Position numbers and translations under genes: made by a program
Part shown: positions 54,567 through 62,637 of the stretch, piece after piece
Position numbering within the stretch: the stretch's first letter is position 1
How the letters are laid out: the number at the start of each line of letters is the position of its first letter
The notes under the pieces: model-generated
The model's input: the letters and a program-made list of their open reading frames with translations, nothing else
What the model was told of the DNA's origin: nothing
Databases searched by the model: none
Assembly: GCA_030065205.1 (NCBI GenBank)
Contig: JASJDN010000027.1
Span: 1 to 62,637 of the forward strand
DNA from: Crocosphaera sp.
Lineage (GTDB): Bacteria; Cyanobacteriota; Cyanobacteriia; Cyanobacteriales; Microcystaceae
Direction of reading: 5' to 3'
DNA: 62,637 nucleotides

Positions 54567-54845
54567 TTATTGTTGATTGTCTTCACTACTAGAACAGTAA
54601 GCCAAAACATAGCCTAATACGGTGTTCCAAATGGCTAGAGAAATGATTCCTAAGACTAATAATGGCCATTCACTGGGGATTTTTAATAGTAGGCCAAGAA
54701 TAATACTCATTGACCCCAAAGTATCCGCTACAGATAAACTATGGAGTTTATATAATACTGAGCGATCACCAACTAAGGGGAAGGTTCCCCAAAACCAAAA
54801 AATGATGCCAATGATAATACAAAAATAACTTAAATAGGTAATCAT
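54567..54845 (-). CDS. mrpG: Mrp antiporter subunit G
   Basis: A 92-residue protein with three membrane segments and the MnhG motif DRSVLYKLHSLSVADTLGSM. It lies ten bases before the DUF4040 gene in transcription order and about 30 bases after mrpF. Small structural subunit of the Mrp complex. Confidence 0.88.
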   Translation of the reverse strand: MITYLSYFCIIIGIIFWFWGTFPLVGDRSVLYKLHSLSVADTLGSMSIILGLLLKIPSEWPLLVLGIISLAIWNTVLGYVLAYCSSSEDNQQ

Positions 54846-54874
54846 AATTTTATCGTATTTTTGTGAAATAACTG

Positions 54875-55132
54875 TTAATTTTGTATGAATTTAATTCGTT
54901 TTAAAATTTGTGCTAGTAACATTAAAGAAGCATTACCTACACTTAAAATAAGCACTCCTACGACACCGATCATCCAGTCATTTCTTAAAACAGAAATCAC
55001 CAATATCATAACAGATGTTTTAGTGGCAATACTAGCAAATGCTAACATCTTTTGCCAAATATCGTTATCTTGCAAAGCTTCATATACAGGAATAAGTAGG
55101 GCTAAAATCATAGTAATTAGGATGAGATTCAT
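54875..55132 (-). CDS. mrpF: Mrp antiporter subunit F
   Basis: An 85-residue protein with three predicted membrane segments, in the position and size of MnhF (ATKTSVMILVISVLRNDWMI, then GNASLMLLAQIL). It overlaps mrpE by four bases, so they are translationally coupled. Sequence identity to MrpF is weaker than for the neighbours; the operon context supports it. Confidence 0.8.
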   Translation of the reverse strand: MNLILITMILALLIPVYEALQDNDIWQKMLAFASIATKTSVMILVISVLRNDWMIGVVGVLILSVGNASLMLLAQILKRIKFIQN

Positions 55133-55530
55133 GACTGTTTTCTCCGCTTAATACGATGCACTTCATACAAGCCTTCTTCATGATATTTTAGCACAATTGT
55201 TTTGGGAGTAAACGTAATAATAAAAATGTCTAAAAAAATTAATCCTGGTGTTCTCATCGGTTTCACTCTTTCCATTTTTATTTCTTCTTCTTTGTGAGGA
55301 AATAACATGATTTCTATAGCTTCAAAGTAAGCTTGGGGAATAGCAATTAAAACTTCCACTAATGCCCTCAACCAGTCTTTGAGTTTTCCTGGCGAAGTGA
55401 GTCGACGAGGTAATAATAGACAAATAATAAAGCCAATAATAATATTAGCTAAACTAAGATCAGAGGTTAATAGGAACCAGATAGTTAGTTTTAATAGTAA
55501 ATCTAAATAAGAGATCATAATAATAAACAC
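55129..55530 (-). CDS. mrpE: Mrp antiporter subunit E
   Basis: A 133-residue protein with the MnhE layout: two N-terminal membrane helices (ANIIIGFIICLLLPRR), a central segment with EVLIAIPQAYFEAIEIMLFP, and a C-terminal soluble part with TPGLIFLDIFIITFTPKTI and HEEGLYEVHRI. It is required for full Mrp activity in other bacteria. It follows mrpD by about 50 bases. Confidence 0.87.
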   Translation of the reverse strand: MFIIMISYLDLLLKLTIWFLLTSDLSLANIIIGFIICLLLPRRLTSPGKLKDWLRALVEVLIAIPQAYFEAIEIMLFPHKEEEIKMERVKPMRTPGLIFLDIFIITFTPKTIVLKYHEEGLYEVHRIKRRKQS

Positions 55531-55579
55531 ACATTATTGATTGTTTGATGATTTAAAACCTTTTCATGGGTTATCTATT

Positions 55580-57037
55580 TTATCCTATTACCCCCCTAAT
55601 ACCTGGAGATAATACTAGAATAAACAAAAACATTATCATTAATATCATACCACCAATTAAATGATCGAACTCTTCCGGAACACGAGATAATTTTATGCTG
55701 GTTTTCTGAAAGATCAACCCATAAGCTAACCATCCCAAAAAGATCGTAATTAAAGGTTTAATAATATTTTTGATGGTATAAGCTTCATAATAAATACCAT
55801 TAGCAATAATCAAGCCACCTAGTAATAAAATCATAGCAGCCCAAAACCCTGATTTAACTTTACTATCTCCTGTTTTTGCATAAGGTAAAAAGATAAATTT
55901 AGCAAAGGATATTCCTGTTCCAAAAGCAGCAACATTCATGGCAATAACTTGCCAGGATAACAGACTTTTCATGGTCAAAACTTTTGCCCCAAAACCAGAT
56001 AATAAAGGAAAGCCAGAAATCGAAAAACTGGCTATCACCAAAGCGATCCAAATGGGTGTATTAATGGGTAAATGTTTTAATTCTTTAAAGTTACGACTGG
56101 GTAGCACTCCTGCTATCAAAAATAAAGCAGACTTGACTAGCCCATGGGTTAAAGCATAAAAGCCTCCTACTTCTGGGGCTGCTAAAATAAAGCCTATCTG
56201 AGAAATCGTGTGAAAAGCCAACATTCGTTTGCTGTCTTTCTCAAACACCGCGTAACTAACTCCTAGTAAAGCTGTCCCTACCCCAAACATACGAACAACA
56301 GGATCAACTTCACTTACCATCAAAGCGCAGCGAATGAGGGGATAAACCCCCGCTTTGACAACAACTCCGGATAACATGGCAGAAACAGGGGTTTCTGACT
56401 CAGAATGGGTTAAGGGTAGCCATAGACCTGATACAAATATACCCCCTTTGGCTAAGAGTCCCAGAAAAATAAGGGCGATCGCTTCTGGGGGTGATCCTTT
56501 CAACCCAGCAAAGCCAAAGGAATGATGAGACTGATAGACTAATACGGCTCCCACCAAGTAAAATAACATGGCAATGTTACTGACAAATAAATAACGCAAC
56601 CCTACCCAAATAGAGCGATCGCTTCTCGAATAGGAAATGAGTAGAAATGCGGCAATACTAATCACTTCTAAAGCGACGTATAAACTAATAAAGTCAGCAC
56701 AAATGAAAGCAGCATTAACGCTTCCATGTAAAATAATGATTTGAGTATAAAAAAAGGCTTTTTTATCACTTTGCCAGCAATAAAAAAGCACAGCTAAAGT
56801 AACCAGAGCGTTAGTTAGAATAAAAAAGCTACTTAAATTATCAATTAACAGAATAACCCCAAAACTATCCAGTAAATTAAACTCTAAAGATGAGTCTAAA
56901 TTAAATACGGTTAGTGCATAACCCAAAGAAAAAATAGACACTCCTAAAGCAAGGTAACGAGCTATTTTTGGCAGCAAGTAAATACTAAATCCAATAAATA
57001 AAGGTAAGGCGATCCAAATAATTGTAAGAGCTTTCAT
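55580..57037 (-). CDS. mrpD: Mrp antiporter subunit D (NuoN/MnhD-like)
   Basis: A 485-residue, 13-14 helix protein of the proton-pumping NuoL/M/N family. Key features are the helix with LYVALEVISIAAFLLISYS (the Glu of the proton channel), the Lys in LGLLAKGGIFVSGLWLPLTH, and the MLSGVVVKAGVYPLIRCAL segment. With MrpA-type subunits it forms the ion-translocating core. Only one large subunit of this family is present in the operon. Confidence 0.92.
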   Translation of the reverse strand: MKALTIIWIALPLFIGFSIYLLPKIARYLALGVSIFSLGYALTVFNLDSSLEFNLLDSFGVILLIDNLSSFFILTNALVTLAVLFYCWQSDKKAFFYTQIIILHGSVNAAFICADFISLYVALEVISIAAFLLISYSRSDRSIWVGLRYLFVSNIAMLFYLVGAVLVYQSHHSFGFAGLKGSPPEAIALIFLGLLAKGGIFVSGLWLPLTHSESETPVSAMLSGVVVKAGVYPLIRCALMVSEVDPVVRMFGVGTALLGVSYAVFEKDSKRMLAFHTISQIGFILAAPEVGGFYALTHGLVKSALFLIAGVLPSRNFKELKHLPINTPIWIALVIASFSISGFPLLSGFGAKVLTMKSLLSWQVIAMNVAAFGTGISFAKFIFLPYAKTGDSKVKSGFWAAMILLLGGLIIANGIYYEAYTIKNIIKPLITIFLGWLAYGLIFQKTSIKLSRVPEEFDHLIGGMILMIMFLFILVLSPGIRGVIG

Positions 57038-57081
57038 GAGGCATTCTTGTTAAAAGATAAAGATAACATTGATGGTTACTA

Positions 57082-57450
57082 CTAATTTTTAGCAGGACTA
57101 TTATTTTTTTCTATTTGTTTAGTTTCCAAAGTTGGATTATTTTGGGCTAACTTCATCGCCCCTACTAGCATTAAAGCTTGAATAGAAAAACCGATAACAA
57201 TAGCGGTTAAAATGACAGCTTGAGGAACAGGATCGGCATAATTATTATTGGTATTACCGTTTAAGATAGGAGTAACTAGGCCATTTCTAGATGAAACAAT
57301 GACATAATAAGCGATCACCCCGGTACTCATCACATCCATAGCAATGATTTTCATCATTAGATTTTCTTTGAAAATGATGCCAAAAAAACCAAATAAAATT
57401 GTTGCAAAAATAAAGGCTTCTAACATAATAGTAGTATTAAGTATTATCAA
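57082..57450 (-). CDS. mrpC: Mrp antiporter subunit C
   Basis: A 122-residue NuoK-like protein with three membrane helices (EAFIFATILFGFFGIIFKEN, then DPVPQAVILTAIVIGFSIQA), as in MnhC. It is the first mrp gene in transcription order and follows the PsiE-like gene by four bases, so that gene probably belongs to the same transcript. Confidence 0.92.
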   Translation of the reverse strand: MIILNTTIMLEAFIFATILFGFFGIIFKENLMMKIIAMDVMSTGVIAYYVIVSSRNGLVTPILNGNTNNNYADPVPQAVILTAIVIGFSIQALMLVGAMKLAQNNPTLETKQIEKNNSPAKN

Positions 57451-57454
57451 TTTT

Positions 57455-57985
57455 TCAGTTTGATTTATGATTTATAAAACGAATAATAGCATAACTCGCT
57501 GCCAAGGCTAGACAAGCAAAAGCGAGGGCAATTAAATCATTTTTAGCATATTTTGAAGGATCAAAAATAATGATTTTTCTTGCTACTGCGATTAACGCAG
57601 TTACTACAACTAATTCAACTTGAACAATATGTTTTCTCAGATAAGCTGTAATATTCTCTAAAAGTTCTAAGGCAATTAAAATGTTCAAAAATAGACCAAA
57701 AATTTCGATTAAAGTCTTATTAAAAAAACCAACTGGTTCGGCAGAAAATAAATCTTTGGCTAAGACTAAAGATAAATCAAATAAAGAAACACCGATAACA
57801 ATAACTAAAGCAATAGACAAAACTTTAGAAACAGCATTCTCAACGAAATGAATACCGATCATAAAATTATCATCTTTCAACAATTTGATTGCTCCAATGA
57901 TGAAATCTTTAAACCTGTTTTTTGACGGGTTCCTTTTTTTCATTTTTACTGCTTTTACCATGATTAATTTTTCTGCATCTAGCAT
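57455..57985 (-). CDS. PsiE-family membrane protein
   Basis: About 176 residues with four hydrophobic segments and the PsiE-like region GLFLNILIALELLENITAYL followed by VELVVVTALIAVARKIIIFD. Family members are linked to phosphate starvation in E. coli, but their function is unclear. The start is uncertain: ATG at 57985, ATG at 57961 and a TTG at 58000 are all possible, and none has a good ribosome site. It lies between the CPA2 antiporter and mrpC and is probably co-transcribed with them. Confidence 0.78.
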   Translation of the reverse strand: MLDAEKLIMVKAVKMKKRNPSKNRFKDFIIGAIKLLKDDNFMIGIHFVENAVSKVLSIALVIVIGVSLFDLSLVLAKDLFSAEPVGFFNKTLIEIFGLFLNILIALELLENITAYLRKHIVQVELVVVTALIAVARKIIIFDPSKYAKNDLIALAFACLALAASYAIIRFINHKSN

Positions 57986-58032
57986 GGGAAAAAGGGACAA
58001 AACTATACTATTTTTTGTCCCTTTTTCTAGAT

Positions 58033-59400
58033 TTAGTTAGCTACATCTGGATTGGGTAATTTTTCGGCTGTTTCTGCTGGTTCTTTAAAGGCAAATCTTA
58101 ATAAAGGAGGTGCCAAGAAAGTTGTAAGAATTACCATCACAATGATGGCTGCTTCTAAAGATTGACTTAATACGCCACTAGCTGAACCAATACCAGCAAA
58201 TACTAAGCCCACTTCCCCCCTGGGAATCATACCAAACCCAATGGCTAAACGATTAATTTTTTCTTGCCCTGTTATTGTCCATCCAGTAATTAATTTACCG
58301 ATAATAGCAACAACAATTAAAAAGGTGGCAATGATTAACCCTTCTCGATTTTCAGCAACAAAGGGATTAAGTACCCCCAAATCCACTTTTGCCCCTACAC
58401 TCACAAAGAAGATAGGAACCAAAATATCAGCAATAGGAACGACTTGTTGATCCAATTCTTTGCGCTTATCGGTTTCATCTAAAACTAAACCAGCAGCAAA
58501 CGCTCCTAAGATAGCTTCTAGTTGAATAACATTAGCTAAAAATGCCATGAAGAAAGCAAAAATTAAAGCAGGAATGACTAACTTGCCACGGGTTTGTAAT
58601 AATTCAGAAACAGCGACAAAAGACTTATTAAAGAATTTTCCCAAGAAAATAGAACCCAGTAAAAAGACAGTGGCACTGACGATTAAGTAGATGACATTAA
58701 CCACATCAACGGTTCCAGTTTTAGCCAAACTCGCAACCACTGCTAACACGATAATTCCTAACACATCATCAATAACTGCAGCACCAACAATAATTTGCCC
58801 TTCTTTGGATTTTAAATAGCCCAACTCCGACAACACTTTGGAGGTGATACCGATACTGGTAGCGGTTAAGGCTGCACCGGCGAAAATAGCAGGAATCGTT
58901 GGTACATTAAACAGTAACATCAAGCCCACCGTACCAGCCGTAAAAGGAGCAACTACACCCACAACCGCTACAATAGCAGCTTGATATCCCACTTCCTTTA
59001 ACTCTCTGATATCGGATTCTAAACCGATTTCAAACAGCAAAATAATCACCCCAATTTCTGCTAAAACAGAAATCACTTCACTCTGGGTACTGAAGACTTC
59101 TGGAAGGGCTTCAGGGGTTAAACCACCCACTAATTGTAAGGCACTCATTAACACCGAGTCGGTAGCAGTGGCACCACTTTCGGGGAAGACTAATAAATGT
59201 AGGGCAGAAGCACCCACAACCACACCGCCGACTAATTCTCCTAAAACCGGAGGCAAATTAAGGGATCTTGAGATTTCTCCGCCTAATTTACTGGCGAGAT
59301 AAATAACAATTAAACTGAGTAAAACACCAGCTAAAATCATCGGGCCAAGATTGGCAGTTGTTTCTGTTGCTAATAGTGGAATAGGTGGACTAAGAATCAT
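58033..59400 (-). CDS. CPA2 Na+/H+ antiporter (NhaS/KefB-like)
   Basis: A 455-residue protein with about 12 membrane helices and no TrkA-N domain. Landmarks are LPPVLGELVGGVVVGASALH, VIDDVLGIIVLAVVASL (paired ion-binding acidic residues) and GMIPRGEVGLVFAGIGSASG. It exchanges Na+ for H+. It lies immediately downstream of bicA on the same strand, which fits a role in exporting the Na+ that enters with bicarbonate. Confidence 0.9.
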   Translation of the reverse strand: MILSPPIPLLATETTANLGPMILAGVLLSLIVIYLASKLGGEISRSLNLPPVLGELVGGVVVGASALHLLVFPESGATATDSVLMSALQLVGGLTPEALPEVFSTQSEVISVLAEIGVIILLFEIGLESDIRELKEVGYQAAIVAVVGVVAPFTAGTVGLMLLFNVPTIPAIFAGAALTATSIGITSKVLSELGYLKSKEGQIIVGAAVIDDVLGIIVLAVVASLAKTGTVDVVNVIYLIVSATVFLLGSIFLGKFFNKSFVAVSELLQTRGKLVIPALIFAFFMAFLANVIQLEAILGAFAAGLVLDETDKRKELDQQVVPIADILVPIFFVSVGAKVDLGVLNPFVAENREGLIIATFLIVVAIIGKLITGWTITGQEKINRLAIGFGMIPRGEVGLVFAGIGSASGVLSQSLEAAIIVMVILTTFLAPPLLRFAFKEPAETAEKLPNPDVAN

Positions 59401-59492
59401 AATTTTTGACTAAGTGGACAAACTTTTGAAAGAAAGAGTAGAAGAGGGTGAGAGCATTATATCTATTAACTCGCACCTCCTGCTTTTGCTAC

Positions 59493-61256
59493 TTAAGAAA
59501 GGCGATCGCTGTAAGTAACCCCATTACCATTACTTGGGTTACTATTATCTTCGGGAAAATGAGAACCATTAACGTTCATTTCCTTTCTAAACTGCTCAAT
59601 GGTATATCCGTTGAGACTGGCAACCGCTAACTGTAAGGCTGCAACACGGGTTTTAACACGATTTTGGTGAGGAACCCGGTCCAAAATATTGAATTTTTGC
59701 AGTCTTTCTTTGATTTTCCCTTCTCCACCGACGATAAACACTTCTAAGCCTTTAGCGTAAGCGTCATCGATAGTTTTCTCAAGGGCTAAAGTGGCGGTTA
59801 CCCCCAATAAAGGCACATGAGTTAAATCGATCACCAACATCTTATAGTTATCTAGGATATTCTGACGTTGGGTAATGGCTTTAGATGCGCCGAAACTCAT
59901 CGGACCGGCTAAGTCGAGTAATAAGATACGTCCATTGGCTTCTTTCATCAAGTGCTTGGCTTCTTGGGTAGCGAGGCGATCGTCTTCAGGGTGATCAATG
60001 GCTTTAACCCGATCCGCTTGCACATTGGCTAACTTCTCGATCGTTAAAATATTGGCAACGAATACCCCTAAACCAACTGCAGTAATCAAGTCGTAGAAGA
60101 CAGTGAGTAACATGACCCCGTACATGATTGCGGCTGCTTTCCAAGAGAGGTTATGAGCGCGTCGCAGAAATTTCCAGTCAATGATGTCGATACCGACCTT
60201 AAAGGCAATACCGGCTAACACAGCTAAAGGAATATGTTGAGTTAAAGGAGCCGCCCAGAGAACCACAACCAATAAGATCAACGCACGAGATAAACCAGAT
60301 AGGGCAGTGCGTCCCCCAGTTTGAATGTTAACCACGGTTCCCATCGTCGCGCCCGCACCGGGTAAACCACCGCATAACCCAGAGATTAAATTACCGATTC
60401 CCTGACCAATTAACTCTTTATTAGAGTTATGTTGAGTTTGAGTTAAACTATCGGCGATCACTGCGGTTAATAATGCGTCGATACACCCTAACATCCCTAA
60501 GACTAAACCATTAACAATCATCATCTGAGTTTGTGCGAGGGTGAAAGTGGGCATCACCAAAGAGGGAAGGCCCGCACTAAATTCAGGAATGGTTTTAATG
60601 TTTTGTCCTGAGAAAAGGAACATCGAAACCAGGGTACAGCCGATTAAAGCCACGAGCTGAGGGGGAACAACTTTCTTAAGCTTAGAAGGCATTAAGAAGA
60701 GAACTGTTACTGCTAACACCCCTAAAATAGCCTCCCCGGTATGGGAACCAAGACTATTGATAACGTTAGGTGCATTTTTCAGGGCAGCAATCACACCCCC
60801 TTTGGGGTTCGCTGTTCCCAATAATGGACCAAACTGCAACACAATTAGAATCAGTCCAATCCCTGACATAAAGCCAGAAATAACGGTATAGGGCATCAAA
60901 GTGATATATTTACCCAGTTTCAGTGAACCGAGAATAATTTGAAATACCCCCGCTAACATGACTACAGTGAACGCCATGTATAATCCCTGTTCAGGATTAT
61001 CTGCCGTTAGTTTTGTAACAATAGCGGTCATCACCACGGTCATTGGACCGGTGGGTTCGGAGATTAGGGTGGGGGTTCCGCCAAATAAGGCAGCGAAAAA
61101 ACCGATTAAGACAGCACCCCATAAACCCGCAGCAGGACCGGCACCAGAGGCAACCCCGAAGGCTAGAGCCATGGGAAGGGCGATCACTGCTGCAGTTACC
61201 CCGCCAAAGATATCACCCCTAACATTTCTAAAATGAATACGATTTGTTATTTGCAT
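59493..61256 (-). CDS. bicA: Na+-dependent bicarbonate transporter BicA (SulP)
   Basis: A 587-residue SulP/SLC26 protein. About 12-14 membrane helices occupy residues 15-420, with MALAFGVASGAGPAAGLWGA and the SulP signature region GTPTLISEPTGPMTVVM. The C-terminal STAS domain at about 440-555 has ILLLDLAGPMSFGASKAITQ and VPLLGVTATLALEKTIDDAY. It is the usual BicA length. Nearby Na+/H+ antiporters support Na+-coupled bicarbonate uptake for the CO2-concentrating mechanism. A related sulfate transporter cannot be fully excluded. Confidence 0.9.
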   Translation of the reverse strand: MQITNRIHFRNVRGDIFGGVTAAVIALPMALAFGVASGAGPAAGLWGAVLIGFFAALFGGTPTLISEPTGPMTVVMTAIVTKLTADNPEQGLYMAFTVVMLAGVFQIILGSLKLGKYITLMPYTVISGFMSGIGLILIVLQFGPLLGTANPKGGVIAALKNAPNVINSLGSHTGEAILGVLAVTVLFLMPSKLKKVVPPQLVALIGCTLVSMFLFSGQNIKTIPEFSAGLPSLVMPTFTLAQTQMMIVNGLVLGMLGCIDALLTAVIADSLTQTQHNSNKELIGQGIGNLISGLCGGLPGAGATMGTVVNIQTGGRTALSGLSRALILLVVVLWAAPLTQHIPLAVLAGIAFKVGIDIIDWKFLRRAHNLSWKAAAIMYGVMLLTVFYDLITAVGLGVFVANILTIEKLANVQADRVKAIDHPEDDRLATQEAKHLMKEANGRILLLDLAGPMSFGASKAITQRQNILDNYKMLVIDLTHVPLLGVTATLALEKTIDDAYAKGLEVFIVGGEGKIKERLQKFNILDRVPHQNRVKTRVAALQLAVASLNGYTIEQFRKEMNVNGSHFPEDNSNPSNGNGVTYSDRLS

Positions 61257-61651
61257 GACGAATTGTTACGTTTTAATTAAGGTTTTTTCATGTTTGAATG
61301 ATATGGGAAGAATGGCTTTTTTTGAAACATCTCCGTAAATTTACTGGCAACAGTGGCTTGAGAACCAAGAGGTTAAAGGGTTAAGACTCTCATGAATCCT
61401 ACACTTCGACCCCCAAGATCCCTAGAAGTCTGTTGCTGAAACCGTTATAGATTAAGTTCTATTGGTTTTAGTGTAAGCATAGTCTAATTACTATAGAAGA
61501 GTACAGCAAATTTTAAGGATTCGTCAAGACCCTTGTTTTAAATTTTGTTAAAGGGGGCAGGAGGGATGTTAAATCATATCAATGTTTGGGGAGGTTGTTG
61601 TGGGACAAACCATCCTCATATTGAAGCGATCGCCAAACGTTTTGGCGTTAA
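61257..61651 (-). promoter_or_regulatory. Promoter region of bicA
   Basis: About 395 gene-free bases upstream of bicA. No tRNA, repeat or clear operator was recognised. GCGATCGCC (HIP1 core) and a short CCAAACG/CGTTTTGG-type inverted repeat lie near 61627-61646. Confidence 0.35.
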
Positions 61652-61674
61652 GAAAAAAGCCCCATAATTGGGGC
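61652..61674 (-). terminator. Intrinsic terminator of the CHRD gene
   Basis: On the minus strand GCCCC-AATTAT-GGGGC is followed by TTTTTTC, about 40 bases after the stop codon at 61715. Confidence 0.8.
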
Positions 61675-61714
61675 ATGATACGCTATGAAATAGCTTGTAC
61701 TTTTCTAGACTTAT

Positions 61715-62302
61715 CTATGGTTGACGTTGTTTTTGTCCTAAACCAAAAGCTGTTGCAGCTAAAAAGCCAAGACCTAAAACCATTGAAGGTTCAGGTACAG
61801 AATTGATCTGCCCCCTGATTTCACCGCCGTTGAAGTTCTCGGTATGGAGATTAAAGTAAAGGTTGCCAGATTTTAACTCATCAACCAGGAGATCGGTTAA
61901 GGGATTAGTGGCATCATCAAAACGCCAATCTCCCATAATTGTCCCTGCGGTAGTACCCGTATAATCAAAGAAGTCTGTATCTAAAAAGTGAACAACGGAG
62001 CCATTTACACCGGCTGGAGCGTTATGAATATGACCTCCGGTAACCCCTATAGGCGCAATGGGACTACTTAAACCAGCGTAATCAATTTCATAGGTAAAAA
62101 CATAACTACCGGGTCCGCCAGTTAAGGTACCAGTGGCACTTCCTTCAGCAGTCGTCACCACAGGAGGAACCTCTTGATCCCCACTCAAACGAGCTTGAAA
62201 GTTAAGCTGCATCGCATTAGCGGAGATAGGCACAGATAAACTTAACACGAGACTAGAAGCGCAGGTTACTGTTAGTGCTAGAGATTGATGGGAAAAATTC
62301 AT
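61715..62302 (-). CDS. CHRD-domain PEP-CTERM exported protein
   Basis: A 195-residue protein from the ATG at 62302, preferred over a TTG eight codons earlier because it gives a normal signal peptide (SLALTVTCASSLVLSLSVPI, cleavage after SANA). The CHRD domain runs from FQARLSGDQEVPPVVT to NGGEIRGQI, with GGHIHNAPAG and LYFNLHT in between. The C terminus is a PEP-CTERM sorting signal: VPEPSMVLG, a hydrophobic helix, then QKQRQP. It is probably exported and processed by an exosortase. CHRD domains are predicted beta-rich adhesion or extracellular-matrix modules. Confidence 0.88.
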   Translation of the reverse strand: MNFSHQSLALTVTCASSLVLSLSVPISANAMQLNFQARLSGDQEVPPVVTTAEGSATGTLTGGPGSYVFTYEIDYAGLSSPIAPIGVTGGHIHNAPAGVNGSVVHFLDTDFFDYTGTTAGTIMGDWRFDDATNPLTDLLVDELKSGNLYFNLHTENFNGGEIRGQINSVPEPSMVLGLGFLAATAFGLGQKQRQP

Positions 62303-62473
62303 GATTTGATATAGTGCAAATAACAACTAGATCAATTTTGCTCAAGAAAGATTAGAATCTGATTAATGTCTGAGGACTTTATAGATAAACTCGACAGCAT
62401 TAGGACATTCTGGCGACATCAGGATAAAATATTAACTACAATAAGAGTAGATAAGAAAAATTTTATCTTTCTT

Positions 62474-62516
62474 CCAAAATCCATCCCGTCGGCAAAGCCG
62501 ACGGGATGGATTTTGG
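62474..62516. repeat. Perfect 20-bp inverted repeat with 3-base loop
   Basis: CCAAAATCCATCCCGTCGGC (62474-62493), loop AAA, then its exact complement to 62516. It is very GC-rich against its surroundings. The flanking bases up to the window end contain no gene. It may be the hairpin end of an IS200/IS605-type or other mobile element that continues beyond the window, or a strong terminator lacking a U-tract. Confidence 0.75.
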
Positions 62517-62637
62517 GCAAGATATCTCGGCTCGTAGTATAATAATATATAGCGGTAAAGCGCAATAAATATTCAGGGGATTGGCTTCCCTTACCTCAGA
62601 TCGTCGGGACAAATATCGCCCTTCGTGCCTCTTACAT

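Noticed and set aside
61582..61806. Plus-strand open frame of 74 codons
   Set aside because: It crosses the terminator and the 3' end of the CHRD gene on the other strand, with no support.

Overview
The window is AT-rich DNA from a unicellular cyanobacterium of the Crocosphaera/Cyanothece type. The markers are the allophycocyanin genes apcA-apcB-apcC, ndhH, a PsaD sequence, a kaiA-kaiB-kaiC cluster, bicA, a cyanobacterial COP23 protein, hydrogenase maturation genes (hypA, hypB, hypD) and many HIP1 octamers (GCGATCGC). Species was judged from gene content only; no database was searched.

Layout. 1-4.5 kb: a KAP P-loop NTPase next to a MITE-like repeat, a secreted protein between two copies of a ~108-bp repeat, two small membrane proteins, a candidate small RNA and a G-rich repeat. 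4.7-8.4 kb: a DUF1400 protein, a stand-alone fatty acyl-AMP ligase, tRNA-Met and two hypotheticals. 8.6-12.8 kb: a three-gene overlapping operon of an alpha/beta-hydrolase, a caspase-like peptidase, and a protein whose last ~138 residues are a full-length photosystem I PsaD. This is the most unusual object in the window. 12.9-17 kb: hypAB, a 6S-like RNA, and an active/inactive M16 peptidase pair. 17-21 kb: sulfotransferase, large membrane protein, phoH. 21.3-26.4 kb: hypD, apcABC, a DUF4168 protein, ftsY. 26.4-26.9 kb: a gene-free, highly structured stretch that may be an orphan HEARO/omega-RNA element, with a 21-bp perfect hairpin.

27-33.7 kb: two tandem FHA-GGDEF-EAL proteins, a membrane GTPase and a coiled-coil protein with a 42-bp minisatellite. 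33.9-39.2 kb: oxidoreductase, csaB, a DUF218 protein, a DUF2301 protein, cop23 and sufE. 39.3-42.7 kb: an orphan adenine methylase and four tandem coiled-coil/membrane paralogues plus a truncated fifth. 42.8-47.4 kb: ndhH, a DUF2237 protein and a kai cluster that looks like the kaiA3-kaiB3-kaiC3 type. 47.5-53.3 kb: rluE-type pseudouridine synthase, a PAS-GGDEF-EAL protein, a CPA2 antiporter with USP domains and a YwiC-like protein. 53.3-61.3 kb, all on the minus strand: bicA, a CPA2 antiporter, a PsiE-like protein and an Mrp Na+/H+ antiporter operon. This reads as a bicarbonate-uptake and sodium-extrusion block. 61.7-62.3 kb: a CHRD/PEP-CTERM exported protein, then a long hairpin at the right edge.

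How the genes work together. Light harvesting (apc), electron transport (ndhH), Na+-coupled bicarbonate uptake (bicA, Mrp) and timing (kai, cop23) fit a photosynthetic cell with a daily programme. The hyp genes imply a NiFe hydrogenase elsewhere in the genome. Three GGDEF/EAL proteins imply c-di-GMP signalling. The caspase/PsaD operon could link a proteolytic stress or defence response to photosystem I; that link is inference from the fusion only.
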